64,000 nt of DNA, taken from NCBI RefSeq assembly GCF_000428945.1, contig NZ_AUAX01000027.1:62001-126000 (forward strand), written 5' to 3'. Under the pieces are notes generated by a model. That model had not been told where the DNA came from. It ran no database searches and was given only the letters and a program-made list of their open reading frames with translations. This DNA is from Hamadaea tsunoensis DSM 44101 (lineage in GTDB: Bacteria; Actinomycetota; Actinomycetes; Mycobacteriales; Micromonosporaceae). A program made the translations under genes and the position numbers. Shown here piece by piece: positions 48,174 to 59,512 of the stretch. Position 1 is the stretch's first letter; each line of letters opens with the position of its first letter.

Positions 48174-49274
48174 GTGGAAGCGGCCGGCGCGACGCTGGGC
48201 GTCGAGGAGGAGTTCCACGTCCTTTCCGGCCCCGACGGTCGCCTGAGCCCCGGCTCCCGGCGGCTGCTGGCGCTGACAGAGGGCGAGGAGGCCGTCGAGC
48301 GCGAGTTCCAGGACTCGATGATCGAGACTGCCACGCCGGTCTGCCACGACCTGCCCGGCCTGCGTACCGCCCTGCTGGGCACGCGCCGGACCCTCGTCGA
48401 GGCGGCCGACAAGGCCGGTCTCTGGCTCGCGGCCTCCGGCACCGTGCCGGCCTCCGGCACGCCCATGGGCTCCACCTTCGCCGACGAGCGTTACCGCCGC
48501 ATCTCGGACGAGTACCGCCGGCTCGCGGACGAGCAGCAGGTCTGCGCGTGCCAGGTGCAGGTCGGCGTACCCGACCGCGACCTCGCCGTGCAGGTCATCG
48601 CCCGTCTGCGCGGCTGGCTGCCCACCCTGCTCGCGCTGAGCGCCAGCTCGCCCTTCTTCCAGCAGACCGATTCCGGGTACGCGTCGTACCGCGCGATCGT
48701 CCTGTCCCGCTGGCCCACCAACGGCCCGCCGCCGATCCATCCGGACTACGCGAGCCACCTGCGCTCGGTCGAGACGCTGATCCGCGCGGGCGTGATCAGC
48801 GACCACGGCATGGTCTACTACGACGCCCGGCCGTCGTACAAGTACCCGACGATCGAGCTGCGGATCGCCGACGCCTGCCCCGAGCTCGACGACGTCCTGG
48901 TCGTGGCGGCCCTGTGCCGGGCCCTCGTGATCACCGGCGCGGCCGCCGAGTTCGCCGGGGAACGGCCGTCCTACGTGCCGGACGACCTGCTGCGCGGGGC
49001 GACCTGGCGGGCGGCCCGGTCCGGCCTGCGCGGCCAGCTCATCGACCCGTACGCCGCCGAACCCGTACGCGCACCGGTGCTGGTCGGCCGCCTGCTCGCC
49101 CACCTGCGCCCGGCACTGGAGTTCACCGGGGACTGGGAACTCGTCAGCGACGGGGTGGCGGCGATCCTGCGCCGGGGCACCTCGGCCGAGGACCAGCGCC
49201 GCATCCTCGGCAGCGGCGAAGGGCTCCCCGGCATCGCCCGCGCCCTGGTAGCCCGCACCCGAGCCGCCCTCTGA
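48174..49274 (+). CDS. YbdK-type carboxylate-amine ligase (glutamate-cysteine ligase family 2)
   Basis: A 366-residue GCS2-family enzyme: LGVEEEFHVLSGPDGRLSP at the start (metal-binding Glu cluster), FQDSMIETATPVCHDL, SGTVPASGTPMGSTFADERY and KYPTIELRIADACPELDD. The family makes gamma-glutamyl or similar amide bonds with ATP; members include weak glutamate-cysteine ligases. Actinobacteria use mycothiol, so a different amine may be the partner. The GTG at 48174 is the only plausible start; a TACGAT box at 48141-48146 would give a short leader. Confidence 0.86.
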   Translation: MEAAGATLGVEEEFHVLSGPDGRLSPGSRRLLALTEGEEAVEREFQDSMIETATPVCHDLPGLRTALLGTRRTLVEAADKAGLWLAASGTVPASGTPMGSTFADERYRRISDEYRRLADEQQVCACQVQVGVPDRDLAVQVIARLRGWLPTLLALSASSPFFQQTDSGYASYRAIVLSRWPTNGPPPIHPDYASHLRSVETLIRAGVISDHGMVYYDARPSYKYPTIELRIADACPELDDVLVVAALCRALVITGAAAEFAGERPSYVPDDLLRGATWRAARSGLRGQLIDPYAAEPVRAPVLVGRLLAHLRPALEFTGDWELVSDGVAAILRRGTSAEDQRRILGSGEGLPGIARALVARTRAAL

Positions 49275-49281
49275 CGCACAA

Positions 49282-49360
49282 AAGATCCCGTTTGGATCAG
49301 GGATTCGCACGTAATCTTGGTCCAAGATTCGGGTGATTTCCCTGATCCAAACGGGATCTT
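49282..49360. repeat. Palindromic intergenic element, 80-bp family, copy 1
   Basis: Perfect 21-bp arms beginning AAGATCCCGTTTGGATCAGG around a 37-bp loop, which itself holds the palindrome AATCTTGG/CCAAGATT. It lies between convergent genes (ybdK-like and pyrG) and could act as a two-way terminator. An inverted copy lies at 59336-59416. Confidence 0.85.
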
Positions 49361-49373
49361 GGCAGCGTGGGGG

Positions 49374-51134
<1,761 letters not shown>

Positions 51135-51219
51135 TCAGCCGCACGATCCACGGGATTTGAGCCTAACATGACTTGGCCCGGGTGCCGGTGAGGCGCGAGC
51201 CACATCACCAAGATCAGCC

Positions 51220-53373
51220 TCAGCTGAGCAGGACGTCCGCTTCCTGGTCCTGCGCGACCGTCCGCTCGTCGGCGTGTCCGCGTACGCGCAGGGCGCCGAG
51301 GGCCAGCAACGGGACCACGGTCGCGGCGGCGGCCCCGGCGACGTTCAGGGCGGCCCCGCCGACCAGTCCGGCCAGGATCGTCGCGACGGCGATGCCGGTG
51401 ACCGCCGCGCGTACGGCCGGGTAGACGCCGAACAGCCGCTTCAGGCCGCCCCAGGGGCGCAGCAGCACCGACCAGACGAAGATCGCCGCACCGATGGCGA
51501 GCAGGGTCAGCGGCGTACCGACGAAGGCCGTCACGTTGGACTCGCTGAGCCGGTGCACGGTCAGCCCCGTGGAGCCGTGCAGCAGCTGGGTGATGAACCG
51601 GCCCAGGCTGCCCCGGTCGGCCTCGGGGCGGTGCAGGTCGATCGCGGCGAACACGCCGGTCACCAGGACGCCCGCGAGGGTGGCGTACACCAGCCGCGTG
51701 ATGGTCAGCCAGCCGCCGGTGCAGATCGCCGCGGCCACGCAGACCCCGGCCGTCAATGCGATCGCGCCGCCCGCGTCCGCACCGAGGTACGGGTCGCCGA
51801 CGAAGACGACCGCCAGGCCCCCGAGACTGCCCACGACCCACGGCCGGTGCCGGCGCGGCGCGATCTGCGCGAGGCAGCCCGCCGCCAGCAGCACGCCGGA
51901 GATGAACACGCCCAGGCCCACCACGCCGAGGCCGGAGTACCGGCCGCCTTCCAGCGCCGAGTAGCCGGCAACCCCGTTGAGCTGCAACTTCGCGCCCGTC
52001 GCCAGGTCGACGCCGACCGCCACCGCGGCCAGCGCGGCCACCATGCCGGCCGGGCCGAGCGTACGCCGGAACGGCGGCAGCAGCCGGACGACCACGGTCG
52101 CGAGGACGATCCCGGCCAGCGTGAGGCCCCAGAACACCCAGCCCGGATGGCCCGACTTCCACCACGGGACGAGCCCGGCGGCGAGGGCGGCCGGGATCGC
52201 GACGGCCGCCGCGACGAGGGTGAGCTCGGCCCAGCTGTTCCACCGGGGGATGCCGCGGACGAACCGGGTCGGCAGGCCCGCCTTCGTGTACGAGCGGCGC
52301 AGCAGGAAGCCGACCGCGACGAAGGCGGCGAGCTGGACGGCCATCAGGACGCCGAAGAACCAGCCCGCGACGCCCTTCTGCACCCTGGCCTGCAGGTCGG
52401 CCCCGGCCGGTACGCCGATCGCCGCGTTCAGGTCCGTCGGCCGTCCCTGGGCGGGCAGGGCGGCCGTGCCCCGGAACAGCTTGCCCGGCGCGGGCCGGCC
52501 GAGGACGTGCAGGATCGTGGGCGCGAGGTCGATGAGCTGGATGTAGCCGTTGCGGCCGGTGCCGGCCGAGGTGAGCCAGCCGCCGGCCCAGCCGGGGCCG
52601 TCGACGATGGCGACGTGCAGGCTCTGGTCGGTGGCGGCGGTGTCCGAGACGCCCGCGACGATCACCGTGGAGTTCGGCGGCCGAGCCGCGAGGACCTTGG
52701 CCAGCAGCGCGTCGGCCTGGGCGGCCTGGGCGCGCCGGTCGGCCGGCAGCTGGGCGTCGACCGTGCCGAGGTCGGCGACCGACAGCACGCACGACCCGAA
52801 CAGGGCCGCCAGCTGTGCCGCGTCGTCCGGGACCGCCGGCTCGTACCGGTCCACCCGGCCGTACGGGCGCACGGTCGCGACCGCCGCGCCGGGGCCGACG
52901 GCGACCGTGCAGCGTACGGCGTTGGGCAGCGCGCTCGGCACGGCTCCCCAGGAGTTCTTGCTGTTGTTGAAGATGATCAGCCGCTGCTCGTCGACCGGCA
53001 GGGACGCGCCGAGCCCGTCCTTGGTCCGGGTGACCTGCTCGTCGCCGCGCGGGCACGGCCCGGTCACCTTCGGCGGGTTCCCCGACAGCCCGCGGTACGC
53101 GTAATTGCCCGCCGACAGGGTCGTCCACCCGTCGCCGGGGCAGGTCGGGCTGACGGCGGAGCGTACCGAGAGGGAGCCGATCGAGCCCTGCTCCGCCAGG
53201 TGCCACAGGTTCGGCGTCGCGGCCGGGGAGAGGTCCTCCCAGCGCAGCCCGGGTACGCCGGCCACGATCACGTAGTCGGCCCGGGTGGACGGGGTCTCGG
53301 GCTCGCCGGCGTACGCGGGCGCGGGCAGTGCGAGCGCGGCGAGGAGGGCGAGGAGGGCGGCGAGGGGTCGCAT
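51220..53373 (-). CDS. Membrane protein with extracellular alkaline-phosphatase-like domain
   Basis: A 717-residue protein. A signal peptide (1-22) is followed by an extracellular domain up to about 335 (DYVIVAGVPGLRWEDLSPAATPNL, CPGDGWTTLSAGN, YIQLIDLAPTILHVLGRPAP), which resembles the alkaline phosphatase/sulfatase fold. About nine TM helices fill residues 345-700. The metal-binding Asp/His set is not obvious, so activity is uncertain. It is fixed in this actinobacterial neighbourhood beside a GT4, MurJ-like and MraY-like genes, which suggests a cell-envelope role. Confidence 0.78.
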   Translation of the reverse strand: MRPLAALLALLAALALPAPAYAGEPETPSTRADYVIVAGVPGLRWEDLSPAATPNLWHLAEQGSIGSLSVRSAVSPTCPGDGWTTLSAGNYAYRGLSGNPPKVTGPCPRGDEQVTRTKDGLGASLPVDEQRLIIFNNSKNSWGAVPSALPNAVRCTVAVGPGAAVATVRPYGRVDRYEPAVPDDAAQLAALFGSCVLSVADLGTVDAQLPADRRAQAAQADALLAKVLAARPPNSTVIVAGVSDTAATDQSLHVAIVDGPGWAGGWLTSAGTGRNGYIQLIDLAPTILHVLGRPAPGKLFRGTAALPAQGRPTDLNAAIGVPAGADLQARVQKGVAGWFFGVLMAVQLAAFVAVGFLLRRSYTKAGLPTRFVRGIPRWNSWAELTLVAAAVAIPAALAAGLVPWWKSGHPGWVFWGLTLAGIVLATVVVRLLPPFRRTLGPAGMVAALAAVAVGVDLATGAKLQLNGVAGYSALEGGRYSGLGVVGLGVFISGVLLAAGCLAQIAPRRHRPWVVGSLGGLAVVFVGDPYLGADAGGAIALTAGVCVAAAICTGGWLTITRLVYATLAGVLVTGVFAAIDLHRPEADRGSLGRFITQLLHGSTGLTVHRLSESNVTAFVGTPLTLLAIGAAIFVWSVLLRPWGGLKRLFGVYPAVRAAVTGIAVATILAGLVGGAALNVAGAAAATVVPLLALGALRVRGHADERTVAQDQEADVLLS

Positions 53374-53377
53374 CTGA

Positions 53378-54496
53378 TCAGTCCCTGGACGCCGGTGCCC
53401 GGTCGAGGAGGCCGGCGTACAGGTCGATCGTCCGATGGAGCATGTCCTCCGCGCCCGGCCAGGCGGCCGCCCGTTCCCGGCCGGACGCGGCCAGCGCCGA
53501 GCGGCGGGCGGGGTCGTCGAGGAGGCGGCGTACGGCCTTGTCGAGCGCGTCGACGCTGTCCGGTTCGATGAACTCGGCGGCGTCGCCGACCAGTTCGGGC
53601 AGGCCGCCGACCCGGGTCGCGACGAGCGGCAGGCCGGCCGACAGGGCCTCCTGGGCGAACAGCTGCCGGGCCTCCCAGTCGCTGCACACCACGCCGAGAT
53701 CGGCGGCGACGAGCAGGTCGGGTACGTCGTCGCGGTGGCCGAGCAGCTGCACGGGGGCGTGATCGGCCGAGATCTGGGCGGCCAGGTCCAGATAGGACGG
53801 TCCGCTGCCGGCGATGACGACCTTCAGCCCCGGCACCTCGGTACGCCATCGGGCGGCCGCCGAGACCAGCAGGTCGTAACGCTTCTGCGGGTGCAGGCGG
53901 CCGACGGACAGCACCAGCGGCGCCGACGCCGACAGTCCCAGCTCCGCGCGGACGCGTTCCCGGCCGCGCCGGGCCGGCTCGCGTACCGGGGCGCCGACCT
54001 CCCACAGCCGGGCGTCGGTCGAGCCCGCGGCCCGCGCCCGGTCGACGAGGTCGGTGGAGGCGCCGAGCGTGACGGTCGCCGCGCGGGCCACGATCCGTTC
54101 CAGCATCGCGTGCACACCACCGCGTACGCCCCCGCGCAACGGCGCGTTGTGCCAGGTCACGACGATGGGGGCGGTCGGGCGGGCGAGCGCCGCCGTGAAC
54201 CCGGCGCGCAGGCTGTGGGCGTGCACGACCGCCGGGCGTACCGCCGCGAGGATGCGGCGCAGCGAGCGCACGGCCCGCAGATCGCCCGGCGTGGGGTTGG
54301 CGGGGATCTCCAGCGGCGTGAAGGCCGCGCCGGCGGCGGTGAAGCCGAAGCGCGTCTCGGTGGCGGCCGGAGCGGCGACGGTGACCGCGACGCCCGCCGC
54401 GGCCAGGCCCCGAGCCAGCGACAGGACGTGCTGGCCGATGCCGCCCGTGCTGCTCGCGAGGACCAGCAGCACCGGTCCCCGGAAGTCCTGTGTCAC
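53378..54496 (-). CDS. Family 4 glycosyltransferase
   Basis: A 372-residue GT-B enzyme. The N-terminal domain begins LLVLASSTGGIGQHVLSLARGLAAAG; the C-terminal domain has LVLSVGRLHPQKRYDLLV and the donor-site FAQEALSAGLPLVATRVGGLPELVGD, with the EX7E-type Glu. Retaining transfer of a hexose is expected; the acceptor is unknown. The GTG start overlaps the MurJ-like stop by 4 bp, and the stop is 4 bp before the membrane hydrolase-like gene, so the group is one operon. Confidence 0.9.
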   Translation of the reverse strand: MTQDFRGPVLLVLASSTGGIGQHVLSLARGLAAAGVAVTVAAPAATETRFGFTAAGAAFTPLEIPANPTPGDLRAVRSLRRILAAVRPAVVHAHSLRAGFTAALARPTAPIVVTWHNAPLRGGVRGGVHAMLERIVARAATVTLGASTDLVDRARAAGSTDARLWEVGAPVREPARRGRERVRAELGLSASAPLVLSVGRLHPQKRYDLLVSAAARWRTEVPGLKVVIAGSGPSYLDLAAQISADHAPVQLLGHRDDVPDLLVAADLGVVCSDWEARQLFAQEALSAGLPLVATRVGGLPELVGDAAEFIEPDSVDALDKAVRRLLDDPARRSALAASGRERAAAWPGAEDMLHRTIDLYAGLLDRAPASRD

Positions 54497-56061
54497 GCCG
54501 CTCCCCCTTCGCCACGCCGCAGCCGCCGAGCCGCGATCGCGCGCAGGTCACCCCCGTCGAGCAGGAGCACGACACCGCCGAAGACGGCGATCACCGCGAC
54601 CGCGGCGGCGATGCCGAGGACGATCACCCCCGCTGCCGCCGACGGTAGCCCACCGGCCAGCCACACCACCGCATTGCCCGCCGCCGCGCCGAGCCCGGCC
54701 GCGAGCAGGCCCGCGATACCCGCGCGAGCCAGTCCCGGCATTGTCGCACCGTCCCGGCGGACCGCCGCGAGCAGTGCCACACCCAGCACGGTCATGCCTA
54801 CGCTGGTCGCCAGGCCCAGCGCCGCGATCCGCTGCGGCAGCGCCCAGGCCAGCAAGGGCATCATGATCGCCGCGGTGCCCCAGCCCAGGCCGAAGCACAC
54901 CGCCGCCGCGCGCTGGCGGCCGCGGGCGTACAGGGCGCGGCTGAACAGGGCGGCCACGCCGTAGCCGAGCAGGCCAGGCGCGAACGCCGCGATCGCCCAG
55001 GCCAGCGGGGCCGGGTCCGCGCCCTTCGACAGGAACGCGGCCGCCGGGCCCGCCACCCCGGCCAGCAACGCCACCCCCAGGCAGCTCAGCACGGTCACCG
55101 CCCGCGTCGTGCGGGCCAGGACTCGCTGGTACGCGTCGCGGTCGCCGGTCGCCGCCGACTCGGCGAGGGCCGGGTAGGCGGCGGTCGCGGCGGGCACCGC
55201 CAGCACCGCCCAGGGCAGCAGGAACACGGTCTGCGCGACGGTGAACACCAGCGCCGCGCCGTCCCCGCCGGACTGGTTGGCCAGCCGCAACGCCACGATC
55301 AGCGCGATCTGCTGGGCGAGCACGGTGAGCAGGCCGCTGACCGCCAGGCTCGGCACGTTCGGGTTCGTGAAACGCCAGTGCGGGCGTACGCGCAGCCGCA
55401 ACGAGCGCAGCGGGATCAGCAGGCAGCCGCTGAGCACCACGACGCCCAGGGTCGTCCCGACGGCCAGGATCGCCCGCCCGGTCGACGTCGACTCCGCCAG
55501 CGTCGCCCGGGCCCCGTCGACGGCGGCGAAGAGCGCGTACGTGCCGATGACGACCAGGCTGGACAGCAGTGGCGCGATCACCGGCCAGGCGAACCTCCGA
55601 TGCGACTGCAGTACGCCGATCAGCACGACCCCGAGCCCGTACAGCGGGATCTGGATCGCGAAGACCCGCAGCATGCCCGCCCCGGCGGAGAGCATCTCGG
55701 GTGTCCAGCCGTTCCCCGCGACGAGCCGGATCACCCAGTCGGCCCCGGCGACGACGATCAGGGCCAGCGGCGTCAGCAGCGCCAGCACCCAGCTCAGCAG
55801 CGCCGACGTGGTACGCGACACCTCGTCGCGGTCCCCGGCGGCGACCGGTGCGGCGAGCAGCGGGACGACCAGGGCCGCCATCGCCCCGCCGGCGACGATC
55901 TCGAAGATGATGTTCGGGATCGCGTTCGCGGAGGCGTACACGCTGCCGAGATCGGTCTGCCCGACAGCCAGGGTCAGCACCCAGGTACGCCCGAAACCGA
56001 TCACACGGCTCACGACTGTGAGCACCGCGATGAGGGTCGCGGCACGGGCGATACGGCTCAC
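54493..56061 (-). CDS. MurJ/MviN-like lipid flippase
   Basis: A 522-residue MOP-superfamily transporter with about 14 TM helices. It has the MurJ start RAATLIAVLTVVSRVIGFGRTWVLTLAVG and the ALVVPLLA/NIIFEIVAGGAMAAL region. MurJ flips lipid II; this compact actinobacterial paralogue has no C-terminal pseudokinase and lies with glycosyltransferase and MraY-like genes. It may move lipid II or another lipid-linked glycan. It overlaps both neighbours by 4 bp. Confidence 0.85.
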   Translation of the reverse strand: MSRIARAATLIAVLTVVSRVIGFGRTWVLTLAVGQTDLGSVYASANAIPNIIFEIVAGGAMAALVVPLLAAPVAAGDRDEVSRTTSALLSWVLALLTPLALIVVAGADWVIRLVAGNGWTPEMLSAGAGMLRVFAIQIPLYGLGVVLIGVLQSHRRFAWPVIAPLLSSLVVIGTYALFAAVDGARATLAESTSTGRAILAVGTTLGVVVLSGCLLIPLRSLRLRVRPHWRFTNPNVPSLAVSGLLTVLAQQIALIVALRLANQSGGDGAALVFTVAQTVFLLPWAVLAVPAATAAYPALAESAATGDRDAYQRVLARTTRAVTVLSCLGVALLAGVAGPAAAFLSKGADPAPLAWAIAAFAPGLLGYGVAALFSRALYARGRQRAAAVCFGLGWGTAAIMMPLLAWALPQRIAALGLATSVGMTVLGVALLAAVRRDGATMPGLARAGIAGLLAAGLGAAAGNAVVWLAGGLPSAAAGVIVLGIAAAVAVIAVFGGVVLLLDGGDLRAIAARRLRRGEGGAA

Positions 56062-56954
56062 TGCTGGGGCGCTACGGGCTTCTGTGGCGCGATGGGCTTC
56101 GCGGGTTTCGCGTACGGGATGCGGCCGAGTTCGTCGATCTCCCGCAGCACCGGCGTGCTCTCGATGACCTGCGTGAAGCTGACCTTCTCGCTGGCGGCCG
56201 TCAGCCCGGCCAGGCCGGCGAGGGCGACCAGGCGGCCGAACACGCCGGTACGCGCCGCGTAGGCGGTCCCCATCAGCGCCCCGTACGCGTTCGCCCCGCA
56301 GTCGCCCAGCATCGTCTCCTCGCCGAGGTCGGCCGGCATCAGCCCGGACGCGGCGCCGACCGGTCCGACCGCCAGCCCGCCCCGGCGGCCGGCCGACAGC
56401 GGCGTACCGACGATCACACCGGCCTTCAAGGCCCGGCCAGGACGCAGGTCGAGCAGATTGAACAGGTTGGCCGAGCCGGCGATCACGCCCGCGCCGAGCA
56501 GGGTGTCGACCGCCGTGCGGACCGGGCCGCGGCCACGGCTCCTGGTCACCAGGGCCGACGCGACCAGCCCGGCCGCGCCGACTCCGACGATCTTCACGAA
56601 GCCGCTGGTGACCCGGCCCTCCTGGAAAGCGCCGAGGTGGCCCCGGAAGCCCTTGGCCTTGTGCTCGGGGCGCTGGCCGACGACGTCGTCGTAGAGCCCG
56701 ACCGCGCCCGAGCCGAGCCCGGCGACCAGGGCGGCGGCGGCCGCGCGGCCCTCACCCGCACCGGCGGCGCTGGTCACGGCGGCCGAGATCGCCAGCGCCG
56801 GGCCGCCGGCCAGGCTGACCGTCGAGCCCCGGAAGTTGACGCGTTCCAGCCGCTCGGCGGCGTCCGAGTCGCGCAGCGCGCGCTGGAGTTTCTGCGCGGC
56901 CAGCGCGCCCGCCCCGGCCAGCGCGATGCGGCCGAGGACCCGTCCCCAGGTCAT
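56058..56954 (-). CDS. MraY/WecA-like membrane glycosyltransferase homologue
   Basis: A 298-residue membrane protein resembling polyprenyl-phosphate N-acetylhexosamine transferases. VNFRGSTVSLAGGPA, GLYDDVVGQRPEHKAKGFRGHL and SANLFNLLDLRPGRALK correspond to the conserved NxxNxxDG-type loops, with MLGDCGANAYGALMG after. It is shorter than MraY (about 360) and some Asp positions differ, so it may transfer another phospho-sugar or be inactive. It is in an operon with the MurJ-like flippase. Confidence 0.75.
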   Translation of the reverse strand: MTWGRVLGRIALAGAGALAAQKLQRALRDSDAAERLERVNFRGSTVSLAGGPALAISAAVTSAAGAGEGRAAAAALVAGLGSGAVGLYDDVVGQRPEHKAKGFRGHLGAFQEGRVTSGFVKIVGVGAAGLVASALVTRSRGRGPVRTAVDTLLGAGVIAGSANLFNLLDLRPGRALKAGVIVGTPLSAGRRGGLAVGPVGAASGLMPADLGEETMLGDCGANAYGALMGTAYAARTGVFGRLVALAGLAGLTAASEKVSFTQVIESTPVLREIDELGRIPYAKPAKPIAPQKPVAPQQ

Positions 56955-56996
56955 GTGTGGGTTCTCTCCCTATAAGCGGGCTGCTACGGGCAGTCC

Positions 56997-57926
56997 CTAC
57001 GCGGGCTGCTTCGGCATGAGCGAGGTCGCACCGGAACCGACGCCGTACTGGCCGCTCTTGCCGCCGACCAGCTGCTCCCAGCCCGCCAGGGCGGCGACGA
57101 CCTGCCCCTGCATCGTGGAGGCGTCGTCGACCGTGCTGACCGTCTTCACGAGCGCCGGGTCGGCGCGTACGCCGGCGATGACGTTGCCGTCACCGCCCAG
57201 GACGCCGGCGACGACGATCGGGCCGGCCTTGTCGAACTGCACGACGGTGGTCTGGACGTTGGTGTTCTTCTGCGACGCGGCGGAGTCGGTGTAGGGCATG
57301 CCCGACACCACCACGACCGCCTCGGCGGGGCCGGACACCTTGCCGTCCACACTGAGGTAGCTGCTCTTGGTGAAGGCCGACAGGACCGTGTTCATGTCGT
57401 TGGCGCCCACCGCCGGGGTGCGGTCCATCAGGACGGCGGCCAGCAGGGCGCTGGCCGTCTCCACGACGTCGCTGTTGGAGGGCAGGGTGGTCGCGGGCAC
57501 CGAGGCCGGCAGCGACTTCTCCGCCAGCTCCTGCAGCTCGCTCGCGTTCTCCGGGTCGAAGAACTTGTCGTTGAGGTTCACCGTGCCGGTGATCTTCGCG
57601 CCGGCGGCGGTCAGCTCGGTGCTGACGCCCTTGGTGTAGTCGCGGCCGGCCGGGAAGGTGACGACGAGCACCCGCCGCCCGGTCAGCTTGCCGCCCAGCA
57701 GGTAGGGCGCCGACTCGGAGACGAAGTCGTCCTTGCGGCTGGCCTCCTCCTGCATGCTCGCGATCTGGTCGCGGTACTGCTGGTTGGACTTGGTCATCGC
57801 GGTGATCCGCTCCTGGAGCGCGTCCGCCGCGGGTCCGTTGAGCGCCGCGGTCCCGACCACCAGGCCGATGGCGAGGGCCAGAAAGACCGCCGTCAGCGAC
57901 ACGACGTGGTACCTGAAGTTGATCAC
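56997..57926 (-). CDS. mctB: MctB-family copper transport/outer-envelope protein
   Basis: A 309-residue protein. The start INFRYHVVSLTAVFLALAIGLVVGTAAL is the single N-terminal TM helix of MctB, followed by a coiled coil (QERITAMTKSNQQYRDQIASMQEEASRKDDFV) and a periplasmic-facing domain. In Mycobacterium, MctB limits copper accumulation; a structural role with SteA is also suggested. The GTG at 57926 matches the family start. It lies 11 bp after steA. Confidence 0.9.
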   Translation of the reverse strand: MINFRYHVVSLTAVFLALAIGLVVGTAALNGPAADALQERITAMTKSNQQYRDQIASMQEEASRKDDFVSESAPYLLGGKLTGRRVLVVTFPAGRDYTKGVSTELTAAGAKITGTVNLNDKFFDPENASELQELAEKSLPASVPATTLPSNSDVVETASALLAAVLMDRTPAVGANDMNTVLSAFTKSSYLSVDGKVSGPAEAVVVVSGMPYTDSAASQKNTNVQTTVVQFDKAGPIVVAGVLGGDGNVIAGVRADPALVKTVSTVDDASTMQGQVVAALAGWEQLVGGKSGQYGVGSGATSLMPKQPA

Positions 57927-57937
57927 AGTCGGTATCC

Positions 57938-59116
57938 CTAGAACAGACGCTGCAACTGGAACATCAGATTGTCCCACCACTCCGCGACGACAGCGAGGTA
58001 GGCCTTGCCGATAGTGGACACCGCCACTGCCGCGGCCATGGCGGCGATCGCCGACAGCACCAGGAGCAGCAGGGACGAGCCGGAGATGCTCTGCCGGTAG
58101 AGCCGGCTCACGCCCTTGGCGTCGACCAGCTTGCCGCCGATGCGCAGCCGCGTGAGGAAGGTGGAGGCCATGCCGCCGCGCCCCTTGTCGAGGAACTCGA
58201 CCAGGGTGGCGTGCGTACCCACCGCGACGATGAGGGACGAGCCCTTCTCGTCGGCCAGCAGCATCGCGATGTCCTCGCTGGTCGCCGCAGCCGGGAAGGT
58301 GATCGCGGGCACACCCAGCTGGTTCATCCGGGCCAGCCCCGGCGCCCGCCCGTCCGGGTACGCGTGCACGACGATCTCCGCGCCGCAGCGCAGCACGTCG
58401 TCGGAGACGGAGTCCATGTCGCCGATGATCATGTCGGGCGTGTACCCGGCCTCGACCAGCGCGTCCGCCCCGCCGTCCACGCCGATGAGCACCGGCTTGA
58501 ACTCGCGGATGTAGGGCCGCAGCACGTCGAGGTCGGCCCGGTAGTCGTAGCCGCGCACGACGATCAGGCAGTGCCGGCCGGCGATCTGCGTCACCACGTC
58601 GGGTACGCCGACCCCGTCCAGCAGCAGCTCACGCTCCTGCTTGAGGTACTCCATCGTGTTCGCGGCGAAGGCCTCCAGCTGGACCGAGAGCCCCTCGCGG
58701 GCGTCCACCATGGACTTCGCGACGGTCTCGGCGTCCTGGCGTACGCCGTGCGCGACCGGCTCGTCGCCGAGGAAGATCGTGTTCCCCTCGACGCGGACGT
58801 CGTCGCCTTCGCGTACGTGCTGGAAGATCCCCTCGCCCAGGTCGTCGAGGAGCAGGATGCCCGCCTCGACGAGCACCTGGGGCCCGAGATTCGGATAGCG
58901 GCCCGAGATCGACGGCTTGGCGTTGAGCACAGCTGCGACGCCCACCGCGACCAGGGAATCGGCCGCCACCCTGTCGATGTCAACGTGGTCAATGACCGCG
59001 ATATCGCCCGCGCGCAGCCGGCCGACGAGGCGCTTCGTCCGTCGGTCGAGCCGTGCGGTGCCTGTGATCGTGCCCGGTTCGGCGCTCCGGGTCCGGCGCA
59101 AGGTGGGTAGACGCAT
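57938..59116 (-). CDS. steA: SteA-like cytokinetic-ring/thiamin-pyrophosphokinase-like protein
   Basis: A 392-residue protein. MRLPTLRRTRSAEPGTITGTARLDRRTKRLVGRLRAGDIAVIDHVDIDRVAADSL is the characteristic actinobacterial SteA start; DMIIGDMDSVSDD recalls the thiamin pyrophosphokinase catalytic fold; one or two C-terminal TM helices follow (about 350-380). In Corynebacterium SteA works with SteB in septal cell-wall splitting. The ATG at 59116 is favoured by AGGATGG upstream and by family length. Confidence 0.9.
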   Translation of the reverse strand: MRLPTLRRTRSAEPGTITGTARLDRRTKRLVGRLRAGDIAVIDHVDIDRVAADSLVAVGVAAVLNAKPSISGRYPNLGPQVLVEAGILLLDDLGEGIFQHVREGDDVRVEGNTIFLGDEPVAHGVRQDAETVAKSMVDAREGLSVQLEAFAANTMEYLKQERELLLDGVGVPDVVTQIAGRHCLIVVRGYDYRADLDVLRPYIREFKPVLIGVDGGADALVEAGYTPDMIIGDMDSVSDDVLRCGAEIVVHAYPDGRAPGLARMNQLGVPAITFPAAATSEDIAMLLADEKGSSLIVAVGTHATLVEFLDKGRGGMASTFLTRLRIGGKLVDAKGVSRLYRQSISGSSLLLLVLSAIAAMAAAVAVSTIGKAYLAVVAEWWDNLMFQLQRLF

Positions 59117-59335
59117 CGGGGCCATCCTGGCATGCCAACGCCATGATCGCCTACTCGAAACGCGCAAGATCGGCCGGTGGGGACGCGGAAACCCCGCCGA
59201 ACGTACGCCACAGCCGCAGGTCCGGCAACCCGTACGCTTCCTGTCCCCGTATGCCATCTTGTTACCGTCCGCCCGCCTTGATCCTTTTTTCCGCGCCCCC
59301 GCTGCCCTCACTCCCACCCCTCACCCCGCGACCCC

Positions 59336-59416
59336 CAAGATCCCGTTTGGATCAGGAAAATCACCCGAATCTTGGGCCTTGATTACGTGCGGATCCCTGA
59401 TCCAAACGGGATCTTG
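59336..59416. repeat. Palindromic intergenic element, 80-bp family, copy 2
   Basis: 21-bp arms (CAAGATCCCGTTTGG and its complement) around a loop that is the reverse complement of copy 1's loop with few changes (ATCACCCGAATCTTGG). It is therefore the same element in the opposite orientation. Confidence 0.85.
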
Positions 59417-59478
59417 GGGCCGGGGCCGGGCTCTCGGAGCGGGATCCGGGGTGGGTAAGCCGGCGCGCTGCGGGCGCG

Positions 59479-59512
59479 AAAAAACGGCGCCGCCCCGAAC
59501 GGGAGCGGCGCC
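59479..59512 (-). terminator. Rho-independent terminator of recN
   Basis: On the minus strand GGCGCCGC pairs with GCGGCGCC (perfect, with additional pairing inside) and is followed by G then TTTTTT, 23 bp after the recN stop. Confidence 0.85.

Noticed and set aside
59143-59382. Small plus-strand frame between steA and recN
   Set aside because: It enters the 80-bp palindrome and shows no coding signature or ribosome site.
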